Below, one piece after another: positions 5,282-6,756 of a stretch of DNA of 6,756 nucleotides. The notes beneath the pieces were generated by a model. The model saw only the letters and a program-made list of their open reading frames with translations. It was not told where the DNA came from and made no database searches. Positions within the stretch are counted from its first letter, which is position 1, and every line of letters begins with the position of its first letter. This DNA comes from Solimonas sp040391865 (lineage in GTDB: Bacteria > Pseudomonadota > Gammaproteobacteria > Nevskiales > Nevskiaceae), in contig JBEBWZ010000162.1 of the NCBI GenBank assembly GCA_040391865.1, forward strand, positions 1 through 6,756. The letters are read 5' to 3'. The position numbers and the translations under genes were made by a program.

Positions 5282-6415
5282 CTATATATTAGTCACGGCG
5301 TCGGCGAACTGCTCCAGCATTGCCATTTCAACCTCATGTGGGAAATAACCCACACTCTGCCAAATAACGAACTCGTCAATATTGTAGAGGTCGCGTAACC
5401 GTCCGATGTCGTCCTGAACTGCCTGCTTGCTCTTGCCCCAAATACGCCCGACCGGGGCGTTGTAAGGCGGCGCATCGTAGGCATAGTTCCAGAGATCGCG
5501 GAATCCTCTCTCGATAAACTCGGACTCGGCTGGGGTTCGCCCAAGAGTAAGGTGAGCACCAATGGCAACCGTATCATTAGGAGTTACCTTGCGTCCGGCA
5601 CGTTCCGCCTCCTTTGCGTACTCCTCCAGTACGATCGGGATGAAACGCTCATACTCGTTAGAGACGAAGGAAACCATCTTCCCTCCCTCACGAGCCCAAA
5701 ATCTTACAGTCTCCATGCTGCTACTAAATGGGGCATAAACTGGAGGGTGAGGATTTTGGAATGGCCTTGGCACGATTCCAATTTCCTTAAGTTGGCGAGT
5801 CTCTGTTACCGTATTTGGAGCCAGATCCTCCGTCGGCCGAAAGTGCCACTCCGTAGGATATGGCACTTTCCAGAATTCACCTTGAATGCAGGTCGTGGGC
5901 TTGGTCCACAACTCCTTCACAATTCGCCAGTTCTCATAAAATATGGCGCGATTGCGTTGATCGGTGGTTGAATGATCAGAATGCGTGGACGTAATGTTAA
6001 TATGCTGGCCGAATGTATTAGTCCATCGAGGAGTATTTCCCCGCGCAAATCCTGCGAAGACCCGTCCATTTGTGAAATGATCAAGCATCGCAATGTCTTC
6101 AGCTAATTTGATTGGATTTGCCGTTGTGAGTACCATTCCCACTTGTCCAACACGAAGGTTTTTAGTGTGTTGTGCTACGAAATAGTTCCACATTAAAGGA
6201 TTGGTGGTCGTCTCAATACCTTCAACTTGCATATGGTGCTCGCTCATGGCAAAGCCATAATAGCCCAGCGCTTCCGCGTGTTGCACCATTTCACGCATTC
6301 GATCCATCAGGATCCGGTATCGTGCCTTGTCAGTACCAGCCAATTGAGGAGGTCGCGTTTGCTGCCGCTCTTCATGGCTAATAAGATAGGGGAGTGCCAT
6401 CACTATAACGCGCAT
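5282..6415 (-). CDS. LLM-class (bacterial-luciferase-like) flavin-dependent monooxygenase
   Basis: A 377-aa cytosolic TIM-barrel protein of the luciferase-like monooxygenase family. Such enzymes use reduced FMN (or F420 in some relatives) and O2 to oxidise small organic substrates. Family marks: SEHHMQVEG (residues 58-66), LRVGQVGMVLTTANPIKLAEDIAMLDHFTNGRVFAGFARG split around residues 87-126, and KEIGIVPRPFQNPHPPVYAPFSSSMETVRFWAREG around 210-245. The length suits the class and there is no signal peptide. The ATG at 6415 is preceded by AAGGAG (6423-6428, minus strand) with 7 bases of spacing. It lies 76 bp downstream of a flavin reductase gene on the same strand, which suggests an FMN-dependent two-component enzyme. 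The substrate is unknown. GC content is clearly below that of the IS66 and IS110 elements, hinting at different ancestry. Confidence 0.88.
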   Translation of the reverse strand: MRVIVMALPYLISHEERQQTRPPQLAGTDKARYRILMDRMREMVQHAEALGYYGFAMSEHHMQVEGIETTTNPLMWNYFVAQHTKNLRVGQVGMVLTTANPIKLAEDIAMLDHFTNGRVFAGFARGNTPRWTNTFGQHINITSTHSDHSTTDQRNRAIFYENWRIVKELWTKPTTCIQGEFWKVPYPTEWHFRPTEDLAPNTVTETRQLKEIGIVPRPFQNPHPPVYAPFSSSMETVRFWAREGGKMVSFVSNEYERFIPIVLEEYAKEAERAGRKVTPNDTVAIGAHLTLGRTPAESEFIERGFRDLWNYAYDAPPYNAPVGRIWGKSKQAVQDDIGRLRDLYNIDEFVIWQSVGYFPHEVEMAMLEQFADAVTNI

Positions 6416-6491
6416 CGCGATACTCCTTCATTATCTAGCGCTGTAACGTTATTATTAATATTTAAAGAAAATGCACTCTAATTTGTTGTAT
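6416..6491 (-). promoter_or_regulatory. AT-rich gap before the monooxygenase gene, with its ribosome binding site
   Basis: 76 bp, the most AT-rich stretch in the window, containing AAGGAG (6423-6428) for the monooxygenase. Runs such as TTTAAATATTAATAATAACG on the minus strand could hold a -10 element, but no good -35 partner is visible. Co-transcription with the upstream reductase, with or without an internal promoter, is plausible. Confidence 0.4.
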
Positions 6492-6756
6492 CTAAATCGA
6501 CTTGGCGAAGTTTAGATTTACGTCGATCGGCGTAAAGCTTCCATACGAGCCGTCACAATATGCAAGCGGCTGCGATGGTCTGTTGACAAGGACATTTATG
6601 ACATTAGCGACAATCAACGAATGTGTGCCAATGGGTTGAACGTGCTGAATACGGCAGAACACGACGGACTGTGCACTTTTTAGGAACGGAATGTCGCTCT
6701 GCCTGCTGTTATCTTGTCGCAATTCGGACCACGCTCCGTAAGAGAAGCGGTCTTCG
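6492..6756 (-). CDS. Flavin reductase, HpaC-like, C-terminal part (5' end outside the window)
   Basis: An open frame from the window edge to TAG at 6492-6494, giving about 87 C-terminal residues (EDRFSYGAWSELRQDNSRQS onward). It aligns by eye with the second half of HpaC-type NAD(P)H:flavin reductases: E-D/E-R-F-S near the start, then the conserved barrel strand FCRIQHVQPIGTHSLIVANV containing the GTH (GDH-type) motif, then PLAYCDGSYGSF. Proteins of this family reduce FMN or FAD with NAD(P)H and pass it to a partner oxygenase. A TTG at 6722 is not a real start, because the frame and the similarity continue upstream of it. The downstream neighbour is the luciferase-like monooxygenase, its likely partner. 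Confidence 0.8.
   Translation of the reverse strand, partial: EDRFSYGAWSELRQDNSRQSDIPFLKSAQSVVFCRIQHVQPIGTHSLIVANVINVLVNRPSQPLAYCDGSYGSFTPIDVNLNFAKSI

Noticed and set aside
4977..5348. 123-aa plus-strand frame crossing the right end of the IS110-type element
   Set aside because: It covers the RNA region, the element boundary and the monooxygenase 3' end, with no domain or ribosome site.
1..6756. CRISPR array, tRNA, rRNA or riboswitch
   Set aside because: No regularly spaced repeats, no tRNA-like cloverleaf and no rRNA or riboswitch core sequences were seen on either strand.

Overview
The window is an insertion-sequence-rich accessory segment of a GC-rich proteobacterium. An alphaproteobacterium of sphingomonad or rhizobial type is my best guess, from the style of the IS66, IS5 and IS110 proteins; no housekeeping gene is present to confirm it. 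About three quarters of the sequence is mobile DNA. The right quarter is visibly poorer in GC and carries catabolic-type genes.

Region 1 (1-3434): the 3' part of an IS5-family transposase gene is split by a complete IS66-family element (55-3236). The IS66 ends are 24-bp perfect inverted repeats, and the target is an exact 8-bp duplication, GATGCAAC. Joining the flanks across one copy restores the IS5 frame. The IS66 element reads leftward as tnpA-tnpB-tnpC followed by a YecA/UPF0149-type passenger gene. tnpA/tnpB and tnpC/yecA-like each overlap by ATGA.

Region 2 (3435-3686): a short gene-poor stretch, then the first ~33 codons of a second, oppositely oriented IS5-type transposase that runs into unrelated sequence.

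Region 3 (about 3687-5045): a complete-looking IS110-family element of the IS1111 subgroup, with a 340-aa DEDD transposase and 14-bp subterminal inverted repeats. Its ~250-bp 3' noncoding region can fold into a stem / internal loop / hairpin whose two strands match the two flanks of the insertion, as expected for the target-binding loop of a bridge RNA (seekRNA). The flanks rejoin at a shared ATG to give the inferred target CAGTGATGAATCATCTCAGGT, 32 bp upstream of the IS5 start codon. This is the most interesting signal in the window.

Region 4 (5046-6756): a short noncoding stretch with a perfect hairpin, a leftward LLM-class (bacterial-luciferase-like) flavin-dependent monooxygenase gene, and upstream on the same strand the 3' end of an HpaC-like flavin reductase gene that runs off the window. 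Together they look like a two-component flavin monooxygenase, the reductase supplying reduced flavin to the oxygenase. The substrate cannot be told from the sequence.
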